Assembly (NCBI GenBank): GCA_030142905.1
Contig: JASJOG010000175.1
Span: 434,001-498,000, forward strand
Reading direction: 5' to 3'
DNA: 64,000 nt
From: Heliopora coerulea
Lineage: Eukaryota > Cnidaria > Anthozoa > Scleralcyonacea > Helioporidae
Each line of letters begins with the position of its first letter. Position 1 is the stretch's first letter. A program made the translations under genes and the position numbers. This document shows positions 1 through 10,976 of the stretch, one piece after another. The notes below the pieces were generated by a model. That model did no database searches, was not told the DNA's origin, and saw only the letters and a program-made list of their open reading frames with translations.

Positions 1-27
1 TTAATAATTTACTTGTTCTGGTTTTAG

Positions 28-2997
28 GCTTTATTGCTGCTGATAACAAAGATAATGGAACATGGACCCAGCTGTGGCTTGTCACTGATTACCATGAAAA
101 TGGATCTTTGTGTGATTACCTGAAGGTTGTGTCTCTTAATATTCCATCCATGTTGCAGATGGCCTACACTATTGCTGCTGGACTGGCTCATCTACATATG
201 GAGGTCCATGGAACTAAAGGCAAACCGGCCATAGCACACAGGGATTTGAAAAGTCAAAATATCTTGGTCAAGAGAGATGGTACAGTATCATAGTTTTGAC
301 CTTGTGTTGTGGTTAATGGTGGCAGAAGAAAGGGTTTAAAGAAAAAGAGAAAGGACAGGAGGTGGAAGACTATGGAAACAAGACATTTTGAAACACATCC
401 TGAGTGCATTTATCCTTAAAAAATAAAAGAAATACATATCTTTGAATAGTTAATTGCCAAATTTCATTGCTTGGTTATTGATAAAAAGTTCTTCTGTAAC
501 TGAAACATAACTGGACACCATCTTGTTTTGCTTGGAGGTGAATAATGCAGGATATTCTGAGATAGAGGAACCAATCAGATTGTGCAAAAAAACACTATCC
601 ACCTGCAGAGCATACACTAATGGTTCTTATACCTGTTCAGTAATAATAATTAAAAAAAAAAAGGATTTACTTTCAACTGTAATTTTCTGTTGGATAGTGG
701 TTAACAATTATGAGAAAACCAAGTATAACATTAAGAGGTCACTTTTGGAACATTTTTTTTTTGTTTTAAGGGATGGGGATTTTAGGTCTATTTTAATTTT
801 TGCTGTTTTGTACATGTAATTCTGTGTTATAAGTTATAATATTTTTATTATTCATTTATGTACTGGCTTTATTTGTTGTGTGTCACTATTAAAGTATGAT
901 TTGTATTTAGGTTCTTGTTGCATTGCTGACCTTGGCCTAGCTGTCTACTACCAAGCATATGATGATACTTTTGACTTGCCTGATGGTAGTCGAGTTGGCA
1001 CAAAGCGTTACATGGCTCCAGAGGTTCTAGAAAATTCAGAACCCAAGTCATTCCATGCATTCAAGAAAATAGACATTTATGCAATGGGTTTAGTTCTTTG
1101 GGAAATTGCAAGAAGGTGCTCATTTCAAGGTAATTGTTGTTTTCATTTTAGTTTGAGAGCTCTTAGTGGAGCAGAAGGGAACAGACAACAAAAAAAAGTA
1201 GTCCTGATAAAATCGCATCTTGTAGTATGGTAGCTGTGATTAGTGTAGAAGCACTCATTATGTTGATAACTAGTTGTTGTGAATGGCAACACTAAATGTT
1301 TAAATGGCAAACCTGCCTTGTCCTGGATAAGACCATCTTTTCTTAAAGATCTACTGGTGTAATATTATAGACTCAGTTTGGCTACATAAAATTCTTAACA
1401 TACCCATTGTTTAATTAAAAGATGATGGCTGAGTTGAAAGGAACTGGATAGTAATGTTTGTAAAGTTTACCCCATACCACTGCAAGTGTCTTCTATTTAT
1501 AAAGTTACATTAGTTGTAATGGTGATCATGAATGTTTTTATTCCTGAGGATTTACCCATTTATTTATCAACCTCAACTGAATATTGTGAGTTGGCATTTG
1601 CCACATCTGGTACTTATACCATCTTGTTCTATGTCTAATCTAGGGCTTCCAGGAGAAGAGTACCAGCTGCCATATTATGAAAAAGTTCAGTCAGACCCAA
1701 GTATTGAGGAAATGAAAATGGCAGTTTGTGTGGAAAAGTTCCGTCCTTCAATCCCAGATAGATGGTCCGAAAATGAGGCAAGATTGATAATCTGTGTAGC
1801 TGTTTGTGTTCTAAGCCAGTAATAACTCTTTGTCTCCTCTAATATTTTGATCAAGAATCCTACACAGCTGGAAATAATTTGCATAATACAGTATTTGACC
1901 AGTTAAGCACCTACCTTCCCAGTATCTGAATTCTTGCCAATTTAAAGGACAAAAAAATCACACCCAGCTGACAACTTGAAAAAGAATAAAATAAAGCATA
2001 CTATAAATAATATTGACATCTTGAAACTCAAGATTTGAGTTAAGTGAGGTTGTAATATTTTGACTTTATTTCAAAGTGATCTCCAGACAGTATATTAGCC
2101 TGCTTCGGTCCATACATAGGAAAGGTATGTTGACATCATTTAAGAGGAAGTTATTTCTGGCAATATTTACATATAATGATGCTATATAGGTATTGTTGTC
2201 TATAGCATTGATTCATGCCCTGTGATCAGGGAAACAGCAATTATCAATATAGCATCCTTATATATAAATACTGCCAGAAATAGCTTACTCTTCAATGATG
2301 TCATCACACCTCTTATGTATAGACCTAGGGATGCTAATGTATTCATTATCTGAAGATAACTTTGAAATAAAGTTGAATTATTACAATCTCATGATAGTCC
2401 CACCTTGTTATTAACTCAAATCATTAGTTTTGAGATGTCATTATTGTTTAGAGTATGCTTTATTTCAAAGGACAAAACATGGCTTACCACAAGATTTTAG
2501 ATGTTTAAAGTAGCACGAATAAATTAATATTATAGAGTTGTGATAACATATTTAGAAAGTACACACTTAAGTACACAATTAATATTATAGAGTTGTGATA
2601 ACATATTTAGAAAGTACACACTTAAGTACACAATTAATATTATAGAGTTGTGATAACATATTTAGAAAGTACACACTTAAGCAGTGATTTAAAGATTAAT
2701 AGGCAACAGGAATTACTTTTTTATTGGTTCAGGCACTTTCAAATACATAGATAGTTGACCAGTCATTGGTGGTAGTATATCCTGCTTACTTACCGAAATC
2801 AATTAGCTGAAAGTTCTATTTCACTGTCAATGTTGTGAAACTAATATTTTGTTTTGTATTATTTGCAGATTATGAATGCAATGGCCAAGATAATGAGGGA
2901 GTGTTGGTATGAAAATAGTGCTGCACGATTGCCTGCTCTTCGTGTGAAGAAAACTCTTGCAAACTTAATGCTTGGGAATGAGCCAGTGAAAGTGTAG
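28..2997 (+). CDS. Activin/TGF-beta type I receptor kinase, 3' part (C-terminal four exons)
   Basis: Partial gene; upstream exons lie before the window. Exons: 28-279, 911-1129, 1644-1777 and 2869-2997 (stop TAG). Together they give about 242 residues covering most of the Ser/Thr kinase domain. Visible are the L45 loop region ([14 protein letters not shown]), catalytic loop [11 protein letters not shown], the APE segment and the C-lobe motif [10 protein letters not shown]. Type I receptors phosphorylate R-Smads at the plasma membrane after activation by a type II receptor. The NKDNGT loop matches the ALK4/5/7 (Smad2/3) group and not the BMP type I group (IKGTGS), so I call it activin/TGFBR1-like; which paralogue cannot be told. 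The third intron starts with GC, not GT: exon 3 ends AATGAG before gcaaga, and only this donor restores frame and alignment length. An AATAAA lies at 5387-5392, but nearer sites also exist, so the 3'UTR end is uncertain. Confidence 0.93.
1989..2465. mobile_element. Foldback (long inverted repeat) MITE in receptor intron 3
   Basis: The two halves are reverse complements over about 200 bases each. The left end reads ataaagcatact and the right end agtatgctttat, with internal matches such as gactttatttcaaagt against actttgaaataaag. The arms meet near 2215. No ORF is present, so this is a non-autonomous foldback element inside the GC-AG intron. Family not identified. Confidence 0.7.
2522..2690. 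repeat. 55-bp tandem repeat, three copies
   Basis: The unit beginning aatattatagagttgtgata occurs at 2526, 2581 and 2636. This is a 55-base period, with the last copy ending near cttaagcag. Copies are essentially identical, so the expansion is recent. It lies in the last intron of the receptor gene. Confidence 0.9.
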
Positions 2998-5900
2998 ACA
3001 CAAAACAAGATGTTTTGTGTTCCCTTGTACTTTTTAGGTGTATCCACATCATGTTGTGGGACTATTTGAGGATTGAGAAAAAATTGATCCAATCCTCAGC
3101 CATGTGAAGCAGACTTGACTGTACACCATGACCATAGTCAAGGAATTGACGTGGAGGAGCATATGGTCAAGGGTAGACTTGTTTGTTCACTCCCTCAACT
3201 TAACTTCAGTTTGAACTGACATTCGATTAGTTGTAGTCATCAAAATGACAACCAGCAGAATATCAATGGTGAGCCAGTTTTTGAAAAACACATTGAAATT
3301 TTGTGTTTTGACCCAGTACAGGTATTTTACTGATCACAGTTATTCATGGAACTATGACAAAAAAACTCCTAACATTATTAGAAAGAATAATTACATATTG
3401 TACAAGAACTAATTAGTGCAGTAGATACCTGTCAAATTCCTGGAGTAGTGAAAAGTGGGCTCAGAAAATACTTAAAAGTTGTAGTTTTACTGTAAGTTTG
3501 TTCTATATTCTAAGAAATACCCTAGTTTCCTTCACATTGTTTAAAGGAAAGTGCTGCAAAATTATTCCACTAGAAGTGTAGTGCAAGTCTAGTGTTGTCA
3601 TGGTTATCATAGTAGAGTTATCCTCACACTAACCTTGCCTCGAGTGTTTCACGTCATGTTATTTATTTCCCTGTTTTACACTTTAAAGTGTTCATTTATT
3701 GAACATGGACTGATAGTAATGGTTTCCAACTAGACAGCTTATGGAGCTAGTACAGATATTCATATGTCATGTCAGGTCATTAATTTCAGTACAATATCCC
3801 AGTTTATCAGTGACCTGCTTCATGCTGTATCAACTTAGAAATCAATTAATTTCAATCTCCAGTCTATCCATTTTTTGATGCTGTAGTTGCACTTATAAAC
3901 AAGTGTACACATAGTCTTGTACAGTAATAGTGTTAATGATAATTCTCAACTAGTCAATTTTTGATTCATATGGAGCCACCATTTCTGTAAGTTCAATTGC
4001 AAGGAATTAGTTATGTCCTCAGTTTGTCATAATTTATATTAAGACATACAACAGTTTCAGCATTCCCTGTCTCATTGTAACTGATGATAAACTGGAATAC
4101 TTTAATGGAGTAGATAAAACTATAAGAATATTGTCATAAAATTTAAAAGTTGAAACAACAAACAAAAAATGCAAACTATTTTATCATATTAGAAAACTTT
4201 AAGATTTATAGGTACAAGTCTGTTCATTTCTAGCCTTAGAACTACTCTATAGAGAGAAACAGCAACCTTAAGGTGGAGATTTTATTGAAAGAATTGATAC
4301 TTAAGGGTTCTAGTGATAATTCTGACAGTTTTTAAAAATCCTCATTATTCCTGGAATACTTTGATCTTATTTATAAGTGAAATTGGTTGAGCATGGGGGT
4401 GTTTAAATTTTTTCTACTGTGGTGGTACTGAAAAGGATTTCAGAGGATTATTGTGATCATCAAATGTGGAAAGTTATACTAATTAAGCTTATTGAGAGGA
4501 TCTAAATAGTGTTTGAGAATAAACATTCATTGGTAGAAATAAAGCTTATGAAAGGGCATTATTTCCTACAAGAAATTTTAGAGATGCTCACCAGTCAACA
4601 TGATCAGTTGATTCACTTTGTACTTATGTATATGTTTACAGTTTCTGACAGCAAAAAGTAGCAAATTATTTATGAGTCTTCAGAACTTGCCCAAGATATT
4701 AAATGCTGTAATTTTAAAGTTAAAATACCATCTATAAGAAGCCAACACTTGTGGATATTAAAATTTTAGTCAGTTATTTTACTGTTTTTACTTCATTTTT
4801 GTGCATAATACTACTGTACTTGACAGTTAGCCAAGCATTACTTCAAAAATTAGATGCCAACTACATGTGATATAGTAACTGATGCACCTGTCTTACCATT
4901 GTGTTCCCATTCATTAGTCAAACATTACAATGGATTTAGGATAGCAGTGATTCACCACCTTGAGTACATTAAAATTTTAGTTTGTTTTTTCCAGTGCAAA
5001 TATCCTGTTTTATAGTTTCCTAGTTATTTTAGATAGATTTCCTTTTGGCATCTATGTTGGCCTTTCCAGTTTTATCTCACACATTCAAACCAGATTTTAC
5101 AGCTATGTCTTCCTTGACAAGTGTTATTAATCTTGCTAATGTGTATGGTAAAAAGGAAAATTTTGTTTTGTGAACGTCGTGTTTTGAAATGAGTGAAGGT
5201 TCTGAAAAAGCACTTGGTGGGATTAAAACAACTGGTGTGCTTAGTTTTGTTAAACCATAAAACAACTGATAAATATTGTTATGAATCAGTGCAGTTCTAT
5301 GGATTTCACATTTTTAGTCAGGTACTAGTATTCTAAGCATTAAGAGGTATTGTCGTGTAAATATGTAACTACATGTGCAACTGTGTAATAAACTATTATT
5401 TCTGATTGCTGTTAACTGGAATAGCTTTGTCAGTGGTGATCGATGTCATTCTTTTTGGATTAATATGTTAAAGCATTTTTGCTACCCACATTATTAAATC
5501 CCTTGGCAAATTATGACTAATTTTGGCTTTTTGAGGGGTTTTTTCCTCTCATCTGTCTTCAGTTATAACAAGGACATTGCATTGCCTTAAATGCAATGTT
5601 AAGTGGTCCCACTTGAGGCTTTCTTCATCTGTTAGCATTCTTTTTTTCAGCTGGCCCTTAAACTACCAAGTGAGCAAGGGCATCTCTTTATGAGTAAAAT
5701 AATCTGCTGTTACATGTAGGTGAAGTAAATCTGAGAAGGCCCAGTTTCAGGATCAATGGGTAAATGTAGATAGTTTTTAACCCATTGTTGACCAAGCTAG
5801 TGATTATATCACCTGTTAATGAGTAAAATCATCTGGGTGGTAGCCAGATTTAAATAAGTTCCAAGGACTGGCTAGGGGTTTAAATTGTTAACTCTGAGAT

Positions 5901-6197
5901 AACGAATTACAGTGCTGCAGGAATCCACATTGTTCACTTATAAATAGTTTGCAAATGGAATTTAAGTATCTAGAAAATCTCCAAGGGAAAATGCATGACT
6001 TTAATCTACTGTCAATTAGAAAACAGCCAGCAATATAAGCCAGTACCCCAGTGACCCAAACTCAAACTATCACATTCTGTTCAGCTCTGGTTCCCCCTCA
6101 GATGCAAAGTGAATTAATAGGCAGCACAATCAAGTGTTAACTTGTGGTTTTAAGTTTGAAAGGTTCGTGACTCCACAAGGGTGTGACAGTTCATATG
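2998..6197. other. Receptor 3' flank and convergent intergenic region
   Basis: No coding exon supported. The first part is probably receptor 3'UTR (AATAAA at 5387-5392). A degenerate copy of the dispersed GGCTAA-type palindromic repeat lies around 5774-5870 (ttaacccattg and later gtagccaga). GOSR2, on the other strand, ends at 6198, so this is the tail-to-tail junction of two genes. Confidence 0.6.
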
Positions 6198-8830
6198 CTA
6201 AATCAGGTATTTGAACACCAAAAACATTATGACACAAGTCACAATCATTCCACCAAAAACAATCCATTTGTCCTGTAAAAAGAAAGATTACAATGAAGTC
6301 AATGCATAGCCTGAGGTTGTTGGCCAGTGAAGGTCTCCTGTGAGCTGAATAAAATTGTTTATTGGAGATAGCTGGAACAAATTATAAAGTGTGGTCATTG
6401 AGGCTTAGACTTGATTTTTCTGAGACGTCTGTATCCAGAAGGGTTAAAAGTATCCTAGTTAATGCATTAAGGGGCTTGTCCCATTGACTACTGAAAGTGT
6501 CTGGCATTAGCCAGGGTAAAGCACCTTTACCCCTTAATGGGTTAAGAATGCCTGAACACTTCTCTGTCCATGCCTGACTTTTTAGGTTTGCTCTGGCTAA
6601 TGCCAGATGATTATTTTGCTTGTCAAGGGAGTTATCACAACCTGAAAGGTTAAACAATTTGATCAATAGCTTTTTGTTTACCTTTTCCTAGTAAATTTTT
6701 TTGTACATTTTTTACCTTGTAGTTACGGTTGTTGGTCTAATATTGCTAAATTTATTGACAAAAACATTAAAATGCACTTTGACTTGGTGAAACTGTTGTA
6801 CATCAATTATACAAAGTCCTTTGATTTTTGAAAATAGAACAAACTACAGAAGTGAGTGAAAAAATCTATATGGAAAGTTTAGTTCAAGAGTTGAGTAATT
6901 CAAGTTCCATACCTGAGTACCTCTTTTATCAATTAATCTAATTAGTGTATTTGAAAGTCCAAGAGTGCTGGCCACGTCCAGAATTCTCTTTTGCACTCCT
7001 TTCAAAGTGACTCGCTGTTCTTGAAGGTTTTTGAGAATGCTTGAGCCACTTCCCAACAGGTCATCCATCCCTTTTGAGGCATTGTGCAAACGTGAGTTGT
7101 GTTGAAGGGCATGGTCAATCATAATTGAAGTATCCCCATTCTGTAGAGAAGATAACAGTATTTGGTGATTACAAATATTTCCCAAGTACAGCAACTAATC
7201 AACAAAATGTTTGGGGCTCACAGAACAAAAGAATTAAAACTAATCCAGCAGTGTATATTTTTCCAAGGGTTAGTAATCTGATCAATAATATCCTAAACTT
7301 GGACAGTTATGGTGTGTATTCCCTGCTCTGAGTAGCTCCACAACAATTCTCACAAGGAAATATTTAAGTAGCAAATATTTCAATGTCAATATTCCCAGTA
7401 TGGTTATTCTGACTACAAATGATTGCCTGCTAATTCATGAAATTTCAAGTATTAAGTACCGTACTAGGAGAAGTATTTGACCCTGAGATCAAACACCCAG
7501 AAGGTTTCCTGTACTAACACTGGGCCCATGAGGGATGACCTCTTAGGAGAATGGTTTAAGTAGCTGATAACTATACTATCCAGTATAAAATAGCTATACT
7601 ATCTGGTATGAACAGATGCTTTACTATTTAAGTTTAAAACTCATGTTAAAATGGTGTAATATTACATTTGTGGTGAATTTTCTCTGCAAAAGCTCCTCCC
7701 TTTCTTGTTCTTCTCTTCTCTGAAATGACAAAAATTGTTAAGGAAACTTTCCAATCATCCATGCCATGTGAAAAAAAATACAGTATGCCCACAAATTTGA
7801 ATAAAAAAATCTGCAGTTTGCCACACAGGCAGGAATAAGGAGAATGAAAAGAGTAAATGTCTGACTAGGAAAAGCTAGAAATAGAAATTTTTGTGTGAAT
7901 TATTTAGGTGCAAATGCCTTCTTAAAAATGTAACAGAGATCTGTTGCAAAAAAATGCAACCACAATGTCATTATTTTTGTGGCAATCTAACCCATGACTT
8001 TGGACCACCAACTTTTGCACCTCTTGAAATTTCATCAACTATTAGTTAAGAGCATAATTAATCACATAACATCTATTGCATTTGACCACCAGATCATTTC
8101 CATTGTTAATACATGCTATTCAGCATTAATACCAAAATCATACCTAAATTATATTATTTACCTGTAACAACTGCTTTTGTCTGTAATTTTTTAAGGCAGC
8201 CTCCAGATGTCTCTGGTCATATATTAGCTGGTCAACTTTCCTAAAATGGCCCAGAATGTTTGGTTTATTCCTAATACGTTGTCGAGTTTAGACCATCATG
8301 TTTTCTGACCACCAAATCCCTCAAGATAACCCTTAATCTAGTTACTCACATTTTAGCATTTTGTCGTTTGTGTGCTGGCTCTTTATTTACCAAAATATTA
8401 AGTCGTTCACAGTTTGACGCTATGTTTTTTAAATTAGACTCAATACGGCTCTCAATGTCTAAAATAAAAGAAATTGGCTCCAACTGATTTAATGCCTCGA
8501 CCAGTGAGTAATATTAAAAAAGGTAAATAAACAAACAACAAAACAAAAAAACTGAAGTATTCAGAGATCATGAACAAAGAAGCAAAAAAATAAATGTAAA
8601 CATTGGCACTTATTCATGAATACATACCACCTGCTTCTTCACCCCTTGTTGTAGCTAAACGATTAAGCAGTCCCTGAATTTCTAACGTCAACCTATATTT
8701 TGGGTTTTATAATTATATAGTATGCATAACGCTCTCTAATTTAACTTTATAGCATTAAGGATATCAAAATAAAATTTGATCGAGGGAATTTTCGTACTTA
8801 CTTGTTAGTTTGGTTATAAAGTGTCTCCAT
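6198..8830 (-). CDS. GOSR2: Golgi SNAP receptor complex member 2 (membrin)
   Basis: Complete gene on the minus strand. Exons in transcript order: 8830-8802, 8692-8628, 8458-8350, 8240-8162, 7719-7666, 7140-6913 and 6272-6198. All have GT-AG introns with compatible phases, totalling 639 bases (212 residues), the same length as I recall for human GOSR2. It is a Qb-SNARE for ER-Golgi and intra-Golgi vesicle fusion. The start METLYNQTNK parallels the family N-terminus. Residues 113-188 are the SNARE helix (HNASKGMDDLLGSG, EQRVTLKGVQKRILDVAS, LGLSNTLIRLIDKR). Residues 189-212 are a C-terminal tail anchor (KWIVFGGMIVTCVIMFLVF). The exon 2 donor at 8628 could shift by three bases to remove one Gly. 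It is divergent from UTP11 and convergent with the receptor gene. Confidence 0.96.
6459..6660. repeat. Two copies of a dispersed GGCTAA palindromic repeat (GOSR2 last intron)
   Basis: The first part (6459-6545) runs from a cattaagggg edge to ccccttaatgggtta, with an internal ctggcattagccag. The second (about 6590-6660) has gctctggctaatgccagatg followed by tgtcaaggga. Both match copies at 12178, 19146, 39225, 43725 and 60391. No coding capacity. Confidence 0.65.
7484..7605 (+). mobile_element. 5'-truncated SINE copy
   Basis: Segments tactaacactggg, catgagggatgacct and tagctgataactatactatc match the 3' half of the SINEs at 48068-48347 and 53609-53876, in the same order. The tRNA-like head is missing. 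It lies in a GOSR2 intron, antisense to the gene. Confidence 0.65.
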
Positions 8831-9239
8831 TGTCGTTTTTATCCCGCAGTGTCTTTAGTCATATAGTTTAATCGTGGTAGAATTTTACTCGAAAGAGTCT
8901 TCAAGATGTTTTGGAAGTCGCCATATTGTACACATACTTGCTTTCGCTAAAATACATACTCCGCAAGGAGATTACAATATTGTCGGACGTACATCGACGT
9001 ACTAAGGCGTGAATTTAGAATGCTCTAAAATGCGTACAAAGTATCACAATAATCCTAGCCAGAAAGGACGAATTCATGGACTAGTCAAAAATTAGACAGT
9101 CTTGGTGGCAACGAAAACTATAAAGAGAAATATACGTATTAAATGTGCTCTGTGTTATATAGTTGGGTAAGTGCAAAAATTTTATCAAAAGTGTAGTAAA
9201 CTAGACACGAATTGCATGGTACGCGAAGTTAAGTTGGGA

Positions 9240-9268
9240 ATTATTATTATTATTATTATTATTATTTT
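9240..9268. repeat. (ATT)n microsatellite
   Basis: About nine perfect tta/att units just upstream of the MITE pair. Confidence 0.9.
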
Positions 9269-9308
9269 AAATATCGTATAATGTAAAATGCCACTTCAAG
9301 GTAGTTAT

Positions 9309-9824
9309 TAGTGCTGGGCAATACCAGGATTTTTATCTCGATACCGATTACTTGAAAATGGGTATCGGTCGATACCGATACCTATTTCGATACCAAAATG
9401 ACTGCGAAGTTTTAATTTTCGATACCATAAGTGAGTACTTATAATTCTGGTATCGTTCACTTCCGATACTTTGCACAATTGTGAAAAATGTAGTCTCGAA
9501 TTAGGTAGATTTTCGTACTTATATTTTATGCTAAGACTTTAACATTACTAAATGAAGCTGCGACTAAGCCAACGGTCCAAGGATTCAAATCACCATTTTT
9601 TATACTTAAGTTGGCGTACTTTCTTTTTATAGTTATTTTAATAGTTTGTTGAATCTCTAACTGTTTAACGAAAAAAATTGATCATAAGGAACAGTAAAGT
9701 CACACATATAGCCGAAAAACCGGGAGCAAGTATCGAGCGATACCAGGTCAGTAATCGATACCGATAGTGCTGCTCGTGGCATCGCTGGTATCGAATACCA
9801 AGTACTCGGTATCGCCCAGCACTA
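9309..9824. mobile_element. MITE with GTGCTGGGC terminal inverted repeats
   Basis: The left end is tagtgctgggcaatacc and the right end ggtatcgcccagcacta, its near reverse complement. The interior of about 515 bases is rich in tatcggtatcgata motifs, and no transposase ORF is visible, so it is non-autonomous. It occupies the GOSR2-UTP11 divergent interval and directly abuts the next element. The target-site duplication is unclear (TA/TAA possible). Confidence 0.82.
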
Positions 9825-10044
9825 AGACCCCGTTCACACGATACCGGTACGAAATGAAACCGTAACGAAATTATTACGGTTAGGCCTTGCGTTCACACGG
9901 TACCGGTATGAAAAAGCATGAAACCGTAATGCTAACCGTAACGACTTGAAACCGTAATGTGAAACCGTAATCGTGTGAACAGGTTCATACCGTGATATTT
10001 TGATACCGGTGTAGTTTCGTACCGGTATAGTGTGAACGGGGTCT
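9825..10044. mobile_element. MITE with AGACCCCGTTCACAC terminal inverted repeats
   Basis: Begins agaccccgttcacacgatac and ends with the reverse complement gtgtgaacggggtct. The 220-base body is a palindrome-rich string of accggtatgaaa / aaaccgtaac motifs. No ORF. It starts exactly where the preceding MITE stops, so one probably inserted at the edge of the other. It ends about 185 bases before the UTP11 start codon. Confidence 0.85.
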
Positions 10045-10229
10045 AATAGTTATCCATGCGCAAAAGAAGCGGGACACGTGTGGAGACTGGTAGCGAGGCT
10101 TCGCCAAAGAGGAAGATGGACGATGATTGTACGTGATAGCATGACATGATTTACTCTACAACATAGACGATATTGTTTGCTGCGAAACTTTCTGAGGTAA
10201 CCTTGATTATCTGAATACTTTTGGAAAGT

Positions 10230-10976
10230 ATGTCGTCCTTTAAGAATGCCAAAAAAAGTTTGCAAAAGACTCACAAAGAGCGAGGACAACCAAGCCAAAG
10301 AAAGCACTTTGGTCTGTTGGAGAAACACAAGGACTATGTCTTGCGAGCGAAGGACTATCATCGAAAGGAATCCCATCTCAAGTTACTGCGCGAAAAAGCG
10401 AGGAACAAGAATCCTGATGAATTTTATTTTAAAATGGTTAACACAAAGACCTCCAGTGGGGTCCATGTCGTCGAAAGAAGTCAAAGATACTCCGCCGATC
10501 AACTAAAGATTATGAAAAGTCAGGATTTGAATTACACTAGGATGAAGAAATCAATGGAAAGAAACAAAGTGGAAAAGCTAAACTCTTCCCTTCATTTACT
10601 TGGAGAACAAGAAGACAACCCACCTAATTCACATGTCATTTTTGTGGACTCTAAGAAAGATGCAGAAACGTTTGATGCTGCAACTCATTTCAAGACCCAT
10701 CCAGATTTAGTAAATCGTCGGTTTAATCGACTTACCGTCGACCAACTGCAAGAACAGCCATTGTCAAATTCTATGAGCCAAGAGAAGTTAAGAAAAGCAA
10801 GAAAAAATGCTTATGAAGAATTGGCAAAAAGGATAGAAAGACAGAAACATTTGGAGGCCGTTGAAGGACAGATGCAGCTGCAAAAGCATTTGATGGGAAA
10901 AGGGAGACGTAAAAAAATTTACAATGGGGAAGATGGTTGTGTGATATATAAGTGGAAAAAACAGAGAAAGAGATGA
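10230..10976 (+). CDS. UTP11: U3 snoRNA-associated protein 11 (UTP11), intronless
   Basis: A single open frame of 248 residues starts at ATG 10230 (MSSFKNAKKSLQKTHKERGQ). The frame extends three codons upstream, but only through a TTG. UTP11 is a basic component of the small-subunit processome in the nucleolus, needed for early 18S rRNA maturation. The N-terminal block (PSQRKHFGLLEKHKDYVLRA, then RAKDYHRKESHLKLLREKA and NPDEFYFKM) is the family signature. The middle has FVDSKKDAETFDAATHF, and the C-terminus is Lys/Arg-rich (GKGRRKKI...WKKQRKR). Length is close to the usual roughly 250 residues, so it is intact. An AATAAA sits at 11110-11115. The vertebrate gene has introns, so this is either intron loss or a functional retrocopy; the unbroken frame argues it is expressed. 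Confidence 0.95.
   Translation: MSSFKNAKKSLQKTHKERGQPSQRKHFGLLEKHKDYVLRAKDYHRKESHLKLLREKARNKNPDEFYFKMVNTKTSSGVHVVERSQRYSADQLKIMKSQDLNYTRMKKSMERNKVEKLNSSLHLLGEQEDNPPNSHVIFVDSKKDAETFDAATHFKTHPDLVNRRFNRLTVDQLQEQPLSNSMSQEKLRKARKNAYEELAKRIERQKHLEAVEGQMQLQKHLMGKGRRKKIYNGEDGCVIYKWKKQRKR

Noticed and set aside
10050..10376. 108-codon minus-strand frame over UTP11 start
   Set aside because: Antisense shadow of a strongly conserved gene; no family resemblance.
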